Source: Trichodelitschia bisporula (lineage: Eukaryota > Ascomycota > Dothideomycetes > Phaeotrichales > Phaeotrichaceae). Taken from it: a stretch of DNA of 25,318 bases. Under the pieces are notes generated by a model. That model was given only the letters and a program-made list of their open reading frames with translations. It was not told the DNA's origin and searched no databases. The stretch lies in NCBI GenBank assembly GCA_010356995.1, contig ML996716.1, forward strand, positions 1 to 25,318, given 5' to 3'. Positions 10,056 through 20,661 of the stretch are shown here, piece by piece. Position numbers and translations under genes: made by a program. The first letter of the stretch is position 1; every line of letters begins with the position of its first letter.

Positions 10056-10363
10056 AGTGAAGTTGTTGTCTTGAAGTGTGGTTGTTTAGAAGACGTGAAG
10101 CTGGGGGACTTGGAGATTGTTGTGGAGTCGAGTTGAGAGTTGCTGGTGCGGAAAAGAAAGTTGATGGAGGGAGAAGCCGCAGCCTCTTATCAGCGAGAAG
10201 CGGGATGATTCAAAGGGGGGGGTGGAAAGCGACACGCAGTCGAACCAGAGATGGCTTCTACGTCTGTTCTTCTACAACGGGAAAAAGGCTTCAGGTAACG
10301 CCAGTATGCCGATATGGATCCTGCGTGAAACCCTCAAGTTATCGGTCCGCCAGCGTCACAATC

Positions 10364-10715
10364 GGGCCCTGGTCACAGTCAGTCCGATCCCCAGTCCACA
10401 GAGCAATCCACACGCCAACTAGAAGACTTCATGCCACTTAGGTCCCAGTCATAGCCTGATATCCGGTCCGGTTCACACGGCAATCCATATACTAACTGGC
10501 ACACTCCGATTTGCCTCACTCTTCCATCTCTGGTTCCCTAAATCCAACACGTTCCTGTTTATAATTAGCGTACCACGACCCTTGATTCGTCAGTCGGCCG
10601 CGTCACATCAGGTCCTAGGTAAAGTCAGTTCAACCTCCGGTCCAATTCACAGTGAAATCCATAAACTTACTGGGAAAACTCCACGTCACCCACTCCTCCA
10701 TCCCTCATCTTCCAG
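10364..10715. repeat. Degenerate three-unit repeat between the secreted-protein gene and the sterol transporter
   Basis: Units at about 10441-10545 and 10611-10715 align along more than 100 bases: ggtcc-tag, tccggtcc--ttcaca, aatccata, cttactgg and cactc-tccatc in the same order. A shorter third copy lies at about 10364-10428 (agtccacagagcaatccaca, gccaact). None is coding. They are well diverged, so old. No terminal inverted repeats or target duplications were seen. Confidence 0.5.
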
Positions 10716-10849
10716 CTTCCAACAGTTGACTGGTCACATAATCAGAACCACGAGCAGCACGCACTAGAACCCGAGTCAAGGAAACGGCTAGTATTACACT
10801 TAAAGATAGACGTGCCCAACCCGCAACCCATGCAACCATCGGAAGCTGA

Positions 10850-13800
10850 TCATGTCTTCTCTGCTGCCTCCCCTCCGGTTCCTGACACCTGCTTGCCCTC
10901 ACCTGCAAGCTCCTTTCCTGCATCCCCATTGCCCGCGTCTTTCTCCAACACCTTCCCCGCCCCCTCCCTCTGTTTCAGCGCCGCCTCGAGAACCGCCAGC
11001 TTCTCCCGGGTGACGCGTACCGCCTCCTGAGCCTCCCGCTCGCCCCCAACAGCGGCCAGCTTACTCTTCATCTCCCGCACCTCCGCCTCAACTCCTGGCC
11101 CGCGGTACAGCAACGCTTCGGCCCCAGTCCGCTCCTCGAGCCACGTCCAAAGACCCTCCTCCTCGCCCTTCCACATCGCCTCGTACGCGGCAACGCGCGC
11201 GGGCTGGTAGTCCCACGGCGCAAGAACACCCCGCGTCGCCGCTGGCCCGGCCCGCCATAGCCGCCACGTAAGCAGCAGCACCATGACCGTGAGAAACCCG
11301 ATCAGCTGCGGCGTGCTAATCATTCCACCGACAAGCGACGTAATCGGTTCGAGCGGCATGCGTAGCGGCTCGAACAAGCCCCACGACTCGCTTCTAGATG
11401 CGGCGGGTTGCATGACCTCAACGTCAGCAGTCGGCTCGGCCTCGCGTCGGCGCTTGCCGCCCTTCTTGCCCGCTTTCCCAGGCCGCAGCGTGGGCTTGAC
11501 GGATACGGCAGCGCGAAGGGCTGCGACCAGGTCTTTGGCGTACTGCGTTTGGCCGTCGTTGGCGCCCTTTTCAATCGGGCCTGCAACTGTTAGTAACCAG
11601 CCCAAGAGAAAAGTAAAAGACTCACCCCTCAACCAGCTCTTCCCCGACCATTCAATCGTGCACGTGCTGATCAACCGTGTCTGGTTGTTCGCCGCCCACA
11701 TCAGGCAGTAGCGGGTCTTGACGACAAAAATGTTGCCGCTTGGCACGTCCGGGTTCTGCGTGCTGCAGCCGATCGTCACTGCACGCTCCAGGTCAAACTG
11801 CTCCAGAGTCTGGCTGATGATGCATTTCGTCTGCTTCGGTCCGATGCTCCCGTTCAGCGGCTTTATGTAGCTGTACGTCATTGTCTTGGTGTCCGGCCCA
11901 AGGCCCTTCTTGTCGTCCTCGAGCTGCAGCTCCAGCGACTTTTGGTCCTCCACCAGCCACTTTCGCATAAAAGTGCCGCTCGCTGGCCCAAACATCAAGC
12001 TATAAACCTTGCCGAGTGGCGCCGGGATAACCGTGTCCGTCAGCAGCTTGTCGTAGTGTTGCGCCGAGTCGCCACAGTCGGTGGCCTCATGCGTCACCGG
12101 CCCGGGAAAATCCTGCGACTGCGAGGCCGCTTCCTCGGCCTTCGCAGCCGGGCTCGTGGGCCCAAAGGCGGCTGCTGACGCCTTGCGCGCGAGTACCTTT
12201 GCAGCTGACTGCTCGGTCGCAGGCTCAGAGCCGGCAACGCTAAAAGCCGCACCGTCATCGAATGATACATCCATGTCTGCCTCGTCATCCTCTTCGGCGT
12301 CCTCGTCGTACACATCTTCCGACACAGAGCCGTCATCGTCCGCGACGGAGCCCGCCTTCTCTGTCTTGTCACCAGTGCCAGTTCCCTCGATTGGCGTGCC
12401 GTTGAGCGATGACCGCAGATTGGGATGCGTAATCTTCCAGATGTTGATGATCAGCCCGTACGTCGTGTCGCGGTTGAGTAGCGACGCAAAGACATTGCGC
12501 GCGTGCAACGTTTGGATAACGATGCCATTTTGGAAGATGACAGCGGTCGACTTTTTCTCCACCGCAATCACCTCTTCAAAACTGATGACCAGGTTCGTGA
12601 CCCATCCTAAAATGTTGCTGGAGAAGCACACGTGCCCTTCGGAGATGTAGAGCCGGCCGTGAAGCAGGATATCCCGCTGGAGCGCCGCGCTGTAGTCCTC
12701 GATCAGGTAGTCGTCGTCGGGCACGCTGCGAAATAGTGCATGGAAGTCGCGGTTGCGCTTAGCATCAGCTACCGCGAAGCCCGTCGGCCGCGCGAGCGTG
12801 TTGGTCGACGGGCTCAGCAGGCCAGGTGGGACGGTGGGCCCCGTGGCAGCCGAGCTACCGCGAGTTCGGCGTCTGCGGCTGCCGCTGAGCCTGCTCCGCA
12901 CGCTGCCAGCGCGTCGGATGCCGCTTTCCTCGGGCGCCGGTGCGGCCTGCTCCTCGGGGCGACTCAGCTCACCAGCGAGCGGCTGCTCGGTGTACGCAAT
13001 GGACACGGCACGTGCAGCGGCATCTACTTCCGCCTTGGCCGCGCGGTCGTCGCGCTGCTCTGTCGTCGGCTCATCCGTAAAACCCAAGTGCTGCAGGCTC
13101 AAATTCCCCGACCCAAGCGTCTCAATCGCCGGCTGGCGCTGCGCGCTGGTGTCTACCTGCGCTTCTTCCGGCAGTATAACCTCCTCTCCTCCGGCTTGTC
13201 CTCTCTCGTCCGGCCCTCGCTTCGTGTTCGACGATGCAATGGTATTCGATAGCGAGTTGGCTGCATTCTGCGCCGCTGAGAACATGGACGAAAAGAACCC
13301 GCCCGTCGCATTGGGCATGTTCTGAGGCGCGGCAAACCCCCCTCCCGGGGTCTTCACCTCCTCTAAAGCAGGCGTCAGGGGCGCCGACATGGCATTGGAG
13401 AGCTTGCTGGGCTGCGTAGGTGTCGACTTTGCGCGCTTGTGCGAGGTCACGCTCTTCTGCGACCGCGAACTGACCTCCGACTCTGCATCCGTCTTCTCGT
13501 CGATGGCAGCCGCCAGACTGGCGGCTTCCCGATGCGTGTCCGTCGGCGTCGGCGGAGTGACGAAGGTGGCGGGCCCGTTGCTGTTGGGTGGCGTGGCGGG
13601 CGGGTCAGTCAAGATGGGTCGCGGGGCTGGCGCCTTCGGAGACGGTGTCTGCTGCAACGGTTCTTGGAACAACGGGCTGTCAAACACCTGCGAGACCACC
13701 GGGGCGGACGGTGGACTCGTCACTGCCCGCCCACGCTGCTTCTCCTTCTTCTGCTCCTCCTCCTCCTCCTCCTCCGCCTCCCTACGAATATTGGACCGGG

Positions 13801-14975
13801 AGCGGCGACGTGATGGCACAAAGGCGTCCTTTAGGCGGCCGACGGGCGAGGGACTGCGACGCTGCGACGAGCCGGAGGTGACCGGTCGGAGCGTATTGAA
13901 GTCGGACGGTGGGCGCGCGATGGGGCTTTCTGTGGCGGAATCCACGGTTCTGGCTGTGATGAGAGGAGACGAGAGCGTCAGGAATCCCGCGTGCGACTGG
14001 TGCGGCGAGATGACGGGGCGGACGGGGCTGGCAGTTCAAGAGTTCGGTTGTCAGCTGGGGGCGGTCAAAGCGCGGAGAGAAGATGGTATGTGCTTTGCAG
14101 ATGACGAACAACAGCAGCAGCAGCGGCAGCAGCAGCGAATAGAAATTATGGTAAGAAGAATGAGAGGTTTGGAGACAGAAGAAGATGATTCAACGAGTCG
14201 AAGGTGGAAGACTTGATGCTTTGTTTCATCCACAGCTCTTCCCCGTCATCGCTGGGGGGGTGGGGGAGGGGGGAGTGAGCGTGAGCCGCAGCTTTAGGAC
14301 TCCAACCAATGGTAAGAAGCTAGACGGAGATGGGGAAGGTGGCGACTTGCGCGCGCGTCTCACTGGTCTGTTTGAGGGGGATGTGCAGCGAGGAAGCGAT
14401 GAGATGAAGCTGAGAGCTGAAAGAGGGAGGGGAATTGATGACTACGTGCGGGAATAATGAGGCCCTAAGAGAGAAGCAGAGAGAGGAATATGTGAATGGA
14501 GAAGAACAGGCACAGAACAAGCAGAAACGGGAATAAGAAGAGAGGAAGCAACTCACTCATGATGCCCCTCATCGTCTGTGAACGCCCCGCTGCTATTATC
14601 CTGTGACATGGACAACTGCACATTGCCAAGTGTCTTCGATTCTTGCTGTTGAGGTTGCGATTCGATGCTGGTGCTGCTATTGCGCATTGCTGTCGGTACT
14701 CCTCCAGCCCCCCACGGCACCACTCCGCCGTTCACGATCGGGCCAGCGACGTTCACGCTCGCGCTGCGTCGGCGTCGCGACTTGCTCGAGAGCAGCGCAG
14801 CGAGTTTGCGCCCTCCGGTCTCGTCGGCCTCGACTGGTGCGCCATTGGTGTTGGTCGATGTCAAGCTGGTGAGCGACGCCGTCTCTGAATGCTGCGATGC
14901 GACCGACGTGCCTTTGCGTCGTTTGAAGGCGTTGGTCAGCCTCTGACGAGACGAAGGCGAGCCTGTAGAGTCCAT
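10850..14975 (-). CDS. GRAM-VASt-transmembrane protein, Ysp2/Lam (LTC/GRAMD1) family sterol transporter
   Basis: Exons 14975-14557, 13949-11626 and 11580-10850 give 1157 residues. The N-terminal half is disordered, with polyglutamate and basic runs. A GRAM (PH-like) domain spans about 536-646 (RDILLHGRLYISEGHVCFSS is its core). A VASt/StART-like domain spans about 766-940 (MFGPASGTFMRKWL, WSGKSWLR joined to GPIEKGANDGQT). One transmembrane helix is at about 1005-1023 (LIGFLTVMVLLLTWRLW), then a coiled coil. Family knowledge: these tail-anchored ER proteins sit at ER-plasma membrane contacts; GRAM binds membrane lipid and VASt carries sterol. The intron at 11581-11625 is 45 bp, in frame and free of stops, but splicing restores the family sequence. 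The first intron (13950-14556, 607 bp) is unusually long. I chose AG at 13950 because it keeps frame with the GTGAGT donor at 14556 (HHE-TVDSATES). The AG at 13954 has a better pyrimidine tract but is out of frame, so an extra small exon is possible. Confidence 0.88.
13754..13779 (-). repeat. Trinucleotide run coding for polyglutamate
   Basis: A CTC/TCC run on the plus strand (GAG/GAA codons on minus) encodes eight or more glutamates in the disordered N-terminal part of the Lam-type protein (REAEEEEEEEQ). Such runs vary in length between strains. Confidence 0.6.
14109..14136. repeat. CAG microsatellite within the long first intron of the Lam-type gene
   Basis: CAACAGCAGCAGCAGCGGCA followed by further CAG units. 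It falls in the predicted 607-bp intron of the sterol-transporter gene. If that intron hides a further exon, this run could be coding. Confidence 0.6.
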
Positions 14976-15493
14976 GAGGCTATGACGATGCGCGCATGGC
15001 AATCAATAAGGGAGTGCTGCGGATTCAGAAGAGTACAGTACTTGTAGGCGTAGAAGTACGTAGTAAGGATGTAGAACTACAGTATCCCAGGATGAAAAGA
15101 GTTGGCACAATTGGGCAATGGTCAAGAGAAGAGGCGATATGTGCGTTAGGATGGTTTCTGCAACTGTCGTACTGTGGTATGTCTTGCGGTATGCTTATGG
15201 CAAAAGGTTCAAACAAACGATGTCCTTTCTCTCAGGCCATCCTCCCCTCCCCCCTCTTCACTCTCGCTCTGTCCCGCCTCCCATCACTTCAGCTGCAATC
15301 AAGTAGGCACTAGCCCCTTCGTGCTACTCTCGCCAGCTAGGATACTGTATGCCAAGACAAATGACATCGTTGCCAGTCATTCGTCTCGTGTCTCCCGTGA
15401 ACCACCAAAACACCCGAAACACCAAAGCGTCAAAATACTCGGACATCACCAACTCATCGCCCTCGAGTCGCACTCTTTCCTCTTCGCGCCATC
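14976..15493. promoter_or_regulatory. Divergent promoter region
   Basis: The 518 bp between the start codons of the Lam-type gene (minus) and the coiled-coil protein gene (plus) must hold both promoters. The part next to the plus gene (15230-15300) is pyrimidine-rich, as is common before fungal transcription starts. No clear TATA box was seen. Confidence 0.6.
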
Positions 15494-16930
15494 ATGGACG
15501 CTGCTCCTCTCACCTCCGCTCACACCCACGCCCGCGCCGCCGCCGTCGAGACCCACAAGAGCAACCTCCCCGCCGCACAGACTAACCACGAGCTAGCAGC
15601 GGGGGACTTTGTCAGTGCCCAGTCCACCACCACAGACCCCGAAGCTCTGCGCATCTTGCATCTTCTCGAGACCCATCATCGTCAGCTTGCACAGCTGCTC
15701 AATACTCAGCCTACGGCTCCCTCCGAACCCATTAAGTCGACCCCGTCCAGCGCCGCCCCAACCCCGACACTTACGCCGCACACCTCAGACACGCCGAGGA
15801 TCGACTCTCCGCCCAAGCAGCCTCCTTCGCTTACCCGACAGTCGTCCTCGTTGCTCCGCTCTCGCCCGCTCTCGTCGTCCATCGCTACCAACCTCGCTGC
15901 AGTGCGCGGGAAGCCTGGTACTCAGCGCCGGCCACCTCCCATCCTCCCTTCCGTCACCCCGCATCACGCGTCAGCCATCCCACCCACACGCCCACAGCCC
16001 CCCACTCAGCAACAAGCGCCTTCTTCCGAGGCTGATGCTTCCTTCAACCGCTTCTTTGCGACGTTTGAGTCGCTCGTATCGAAACTCTCCGCCCCGTTGG
16101 CCTTTACCGGCCTCCCCCTTACGGAGCCGGCTTCCGATCCCCACAAGCGCAGTGATGAGCCGGACCTCACGGCTATATACAGCAAGCCAGCTCTGAGAGC
16201 CCTCCGGGCAGATGGGGCTGTTGGGCCGACTCTTGGCCCGCACGAGAGCTTCTATGTCGTGCCACCCAGCGGCGGCACCATCAGTTACGCCGGCATCGTA
16301 GCGGGGCGTGACCACGAAACACACAAGGGGGGGTTTGATACGATAGAAGAAGATGCCGACGAGTTTGTCGACGCCCACGAAACTCCGCACCCAAGCTCCC
16401 CAACCTCACTGCGCAACTCCAGCTCCCGGCCCCGCGAAGCAAATAGTCGCAACCTGAAAGACCGAAAGGACGGGTCCGGCGCACGCAGTGAGAAACGCAA
16501 GGACTCTTCCGCTACGACGCCCAAAACCGCAACCGGTAAAACAATGGAGGAGTTGGAGCTCGAGAATACGGCCCTGCGGCAGACGCTCGATGCGCAGAGC
16601 CGACGGCTACACATGTGGGAAGCGAGCAGCCAGAGCCAAAGCGCCGCACTTGCGCGCAGTTTCCGCATCGCAGGACGTACCGAGGATGGCTTGTCGCCAG
16701 ATGCCGATGCGCTGCGGCGCGTGGCCGAGCTCGAGGCCCAGCTTACTCGAGAGAAGGCAGAGATGGAGGCCGCAGCGGCGAAGGCGGAGAAGATAGCACG
16801 GGAAAACGAGCGGTTGCAGAGTATGCTTGGGAAGTACCGTGAGAAGTGGGAGATGCTGAAAGCGGGAGCTAGGGAGCGCGAAAGGGCAAAGGGCAAGAGA
16901 GAGGGTCCGGAGAGTGAGGGAGGGAAGTAG
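15494..16930 (+). CDS. Coiled-coil protein with possible N-terminal MIT domain
   Basis: A single open frame of 478 residues starting at 15494 (MDAAPLTSAHTHARAAAVET). Residues about 8-75 are helical and look like an MIT-type three-helix unit (NHELAAGDFVSAQ, then EALRILHLLETHHRQLAQLL). The middle is long, Pro/Ser/Thr-rich and disordered, with one conserved-looking patch (ESFYVVPPSGGTISYAGI). Residues about 349-388 and 403-470 are coiled coil (VAELEAQLTREKAEMEAAAA), ending in a basic tail. The MIT-plus-coiled-coil layout recalls Atg38/NRBF2, the adaptor of the autophagy PI3-kinase complex, but also other MIT proteins of ESCRT pathways. The specific identity is a guess; the coiled coil is plain. 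It is transcribed divergently from the sterol transporter. Confidence 0.7.
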   Translation: MDAAPLTSAHTHARAAAVETHKSNLPAAQTNHELAAGDFVSAQSTTTDPEALRILHLLETHHRQLAQLLNTQPTAPSEPIKSTPSSAAPTPTLTPHTSDTPRIDSPPKQPPSLTRQSSSLLRSRPLSSSIATNLAAVRGKPGTQRRPPPILPSVTPHHASAIPPTRPQPPTQQQAPSSEADASFNRFFATFESLVSKLSAPLAFTGLPLTEPASDPHKRSDEPDLTAIYSKPALRALRADGAVGPTLGPHESFYVVPPSGGTISYAGIVAGRDHETHKGGFDTIEEDADEFVDAHETPHPSSPTSLRNSSSRPREANSRNLKDRKDGSGARSEKRKDSSATTPKTATGKTMEELELENTALRQTLDAQSRRLHMWEASSQSQSAALARSFRIAGRTEDGLSPDADALRRVAELEAQLTREKAEMEAAAAKAEKIARENERLQSMLGKYREKWEMLKAGARERERAKGKREGPESEGGK

Positions 16931-17584
16931 GCCTCGCTTGTCACAGGTTTGGGGATTTATGGATACCCTATTACATCAATTTCCTTTGCTGGGTTAGCGA
17001 CGGAGTCTGTTGGATTTCTAGCCTCGACGGTTGAACGGCACCACGTCACTGGGCGAACTGTTCCGGTCCGCCTGCCCCAGCACGAGCGTCCGAGACGCGG
17101 GGCACTTCCATCATCAGGCGACATCGTGCAAGCTGAAGAGGTGCGCGTGGTCTGCATGCATACGGAGCAAAGCCTGAACCGATTACCCAGCCTATCAGTC
17201 GTCCATTCAGTCTTTTTGGGCCCATCAAAAGCCTTGTCACATACAGGCTGCAGCGGCCACTTCATATATGCATCAAAAGCCACATTGAGGTTAGTGTAAG
17301 TTTGCCCGAGACTTTGCTGCCCCGCCTTGCCTCGACAGAGCCTCATGAGAAGATAAGTGTGGGCCGCAGCCTTGCATGACCTGACAACCCCAAGAAAACA
17401 CATCACTCAAGGCCAACGACAAGCTCTCCCTCGAACCACATTTTGCACTCATTCGCCTCCCGCGTTTTTGGGCTTCTTCTGGACAAAGTATTCACTTTTG
17501 ATTTCTTCCACACGGCAGTTGAGCGGAGCAGTGATCAGCAACTCACATCACCGCAGATCAGGTTCCATCAAGTCTTCTTTAAGA
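16931..17584. other. Intergenic, no gene seen
   Basis: 650 bp between the coiled-coil gene and the HET fossil. A 116-codon plus frame and a 149-codon minus frame overlap here but show no domain or secretion signal. This is the 3' flank of one gene and the former promoter of the next. Confidence 0.55.
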
Positions 17585-19584
17585 ATGAGCTCTCCTTATA
17601 ATTCCCTGAAGGGAACCGATCATTTCAGAGTGGTCGATGTTTACCCTGGGAAAATCGGAGAGGAAATCCACTGCACCCTGCGAACGGTATCACCACATGA
17701 CAAGCCGCAATACGAAGCCGTCTCGTATACGTGGGGGAATCAGGATCACACAAAGAAGATACTGCTCAACGGTGTCGCGTTCGACGTCACAGAGAACTGC
17801 GAGCAATTCCTGCAGTACTTTCGTTACGAAATAGAACAGCGCCCTTGTGGGTTGATACCATCTGTATCAGCCAGAAAGACATGTACGAACAGGGCCACCA
17901 GGTGTCCATGATGGCCGAGATCTTCGAGGGCTGCGAACGCTGTCTTGCTTGGCTCAGCCCTCCCAACCGAGACCTTGCGATAAAGCCAGAGTCAGAGTCG
18001 ACATGGTCGAAGTTGAAGAGCAAACTGCGCGCCAGAATGGCACCGGACGAAAACTCAGGCCTGTCGCGGCGTAACGCAATCGCCGAAAGAGATGACGACG
18101 ACCCCTTCATCTTCTTCAAACACTTCCTCGCCAACAAACATTATCACGAGCTTCCTGGATTCAGAGCTGCATGGACTCTGCGGGGCTGGAGAATCGTATT
18201 GCCTGAGACGAGCGCCTTCTATGTGCTATGGTCAAGAACCCGAGACATCTTGACGCGGCCGTGGTGGAAAAGGACTTGGTGCGTACAAGAAGCCGAGCTG
18301 CCGAACCAGGTGATACTCTTTTGTGGCCATCTCTCCATGGCCTTGCAAGACCTCAGGGCTGCCTAGTGAATTTTCAGCGAACATTGCCAGGACTGCTGTT
18401 CCGGGGCGTATTCTCGGCCTCCTTTTGGTACCACTTTGGAACCCGACTCACTCGTCTTTTACCATAGTCTCGTCCGCGAAATGCCACTCAGCGAATTGCT
18501 ACGTAGATGGGCCTACAGGCAGTGCCAGGACGAACGTGACAAAGTATTCAGGGTCCTCGATCTGGCAAAAACCCCCCAACGCAGTATCCCCACAAACTAC
18601 CATCAGAACGCGGGGGTGGTATATCGCCTAGCAATGCAAGAAATCATACGCCAGATGCCGAGAGATTTATCTTACTTGACCGGAAGTGGCTTTTCATTCG
18701 CAAAAGCACGACATGCCATCTTGGGTCAAGGATCCCTCTCAACCACAAAGTTTGGATGATTCGAAAGACGGTACATATAGGGAAATGTCTTACAGGCTTT
18801 ACAACGCCTCGGCAGACCTGGACAGCCAGTTACAAGATGCGTTTCCGGGAGCCCGGCTTTATGACGTCCATTCCAGAGTGCTCGGGATGAATGGCTTTTG
18901 TGTGGGCGCCGTGACCCAACTCGGTGATGCCGACCAAGACAACAGCTGGAAAGAGTTTGCGGAGCTCTTCGAAAATTGGCACCGAATCGCAGGCATATCG
19001 CCGCTTGCGAGCAAGACCATCGCAGACTGACGCTTGCAATCCGACTTTTGGCGCACAGTAATTGCTGATTATGTGTTCTCCAGCGAAACACAGCCCTCGA
19101 TGCGACGCTTGATGATGAGAGGGATATGGCTCAGTACAACTCATTAATACATCAGCACTTTCGCGTCGGGAAGCGGCCCAGTAGCCTGGTGTCACACGGG
19201 GTAGGGTATATGGCTACGCAGAATGACTCCCATGAATCTGTGTATGTCTCTATGTACCGGCAGCGGTTCTTCGTCGCGCAAGCAACCAAGACCGATGGGT
19301 CAGCGATCTCGGCCTTAGAAACGCAAGCCGATTCTCAATCAGTCAGATACGGAAAGGGTGGTTCCAACATTGAGGTCGGAGATCAAATTTGGATCCTAGC
19401 TGGTGGAAGAGTACCCTTCATTCTCCGGCCTGTCAAGGACCCGGCTTGTCCGGACGACCTCCCCCATGATGACGGAGATGTCCGACCGTGCTATCATTTT
19501 ATTTCAGAATGTTATCTCCACGGTGCAATGGATGGGGGCATCTTGGGAGACAATGGCAAGGTCAGCAAAATTTTGCTGGTGTAG
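17585..19584 (+). pseudogene. Broken HET-domain (heterokaryon incompatibility) gene
   Basis: The landmarks of a fungal HET-domain protein occur in order on the plus strand. They are the start of the domain with YEAVSYTWG, then LWVDTICISQKDMYEQGHQ, then RPWWKRTWCVQEAEL. After these come the usual post-domain blocks (RCQ-like region with RDKVFRVLDLA, SWV, and the C-terminal GDQIWILAGG, PFILRPV and YHFISECYLHGAMDGG). The blocks lie in different frames. The gene is broken, with about three to five breaks, a minority of which could be introns. In living copies the HET domain triggers cell death when unlike strains fuse, usually together with NLR partners. The decay looks moderate: domain motifs are still easy to read, so loss may be fairly recent. 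Confidence 0.8.
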
Positions 19585-20661
19585 GAGGATTTGTTGCTTC
19601 ATTCGCGTGTGAGGCGGCCGTTTTTCTTGCTATGAAGTCGTGTATCAAGCTTTCCAAATTCTGTATGCCACTTTCGATCTTAATGATGAAGAGACAGCGC
19701 AGAGAAGAATACAAACCTTTGAAGCGGCATAGTTGAATTCGATTTCAAAGCTGCTCGCACCCTTTCAGGGGCTCCCTCCCCGTTCCCAAAATCTTACCAC
19801 GGACCTCCGCAAGCCGTCGTCTTCATCACGACCGGCCGACAGGCTGACTGATCCAGCGCAAAACACGCTTACACTGCTCATGCCACCACCCCACAGGCTT
19901 TCAACTCCCGCCAGTCTCCATCCCCGGCCATTTTACGGACCTCACTTCTCACGTACGCGACGCCCCCACCGACGCCCACACATTTCAACCCCTTTTCACC
20001 TTCCCGGCACCATTTTGCGTCCTCCGAGCTGCGCCGTGCCTCCCAGACAGCACCCGCTCTCCCTACTCCTGATATGGACCACCGCCATCGTCTTCCACGG
20101 CGCGAATCCCGCCGGCCATGTCCGTCCCACCCCTCGCCAAAGTATCTTTCCCCGAGCCCCCAGGGACAATGGGCAGGCCCGGCCAAATTTGTGCGCGTCC
20201 GGGTGTGGGGTGGGATATGCCGTCGGGGCCGTTGAGTCGATAGGGGTGAGGCGGAGGAGTGAACGACGGGTACATTAAATAATGTTACCAGTATATCAAT
20301 TTTACTGCAATCAACCAGCACATACGGCCATAGGTCGGAGAATGTATCTATGGTCGCGTCCCAATTTGGTAAAACTCTGAATTTGCACTGCCGTCATATA
20401 TCCTTTGTCATTAGGCTTGGCGAATATCGTCCAATTAAAGTTGCCATTATTAAGCGCGCGACTACGTAAGGGAATTGTCGATTCTTCTTTTCAACTTCTC
20501 AAATTTCCAGGACGACGAATAAGGCGTCCTTAGATGCCTTCGGTAGGGGCGTTGTTAGATGGTCCTTAGGAGGGCTAGGAGGTAAACTAGTTAATGCTCT
20601 GACTTAAATATCCCCGAAGACCACTGCAGGTTCAGAAGTCAACCTTCTGCCCTCGATCTAA
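19585..20661. other. Intergenic, unresolved; AT-richer after 20280
   Basis: 19733-20321 is open on both strands (181 codons plus, 147 and 70 codons minus) but Pro/Arg-rich and without recognisable domains, probably chance frames in GC-rich DNA. The 70-codon minus frame (20275-20063) reads more like protein than the others but I cannot place it. From 20280 the sequence is clearly AT-richer and likely holds the promoter side of the DUF3435-like remnant. Confidence 0.45.

Noticed and set aside
12081-13325. Plus-strand frames of 170-190 codons within the Lam-type gene
   Set aside because: They mirror the Ser/Ala/Glu-rich minus-strand coding sequence and carry no domain of their own.
15609-16944. 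Frames of 195 (plus) and 219 (minus) codons overlapping the coiled-coil gene
   Set aside because: Arg/Ser/Leu-rich shadows of a GC-rich coding region.
20283-20315. TTAC-N7-A pattern (ttactgcaatca) as a Starship-style target site
   Set aside because: Such a short pattern is expected by chance in a few hundred bases; no second copy to pair with it inside the window.
19733-20321. Pro/Arg-rich plus frame (181 codons) and Gly/Arg-rich minus frame (147 codons)
   Set aside because: Low-complexity composition on both strands and no recognisable motif; treated as chance openness.
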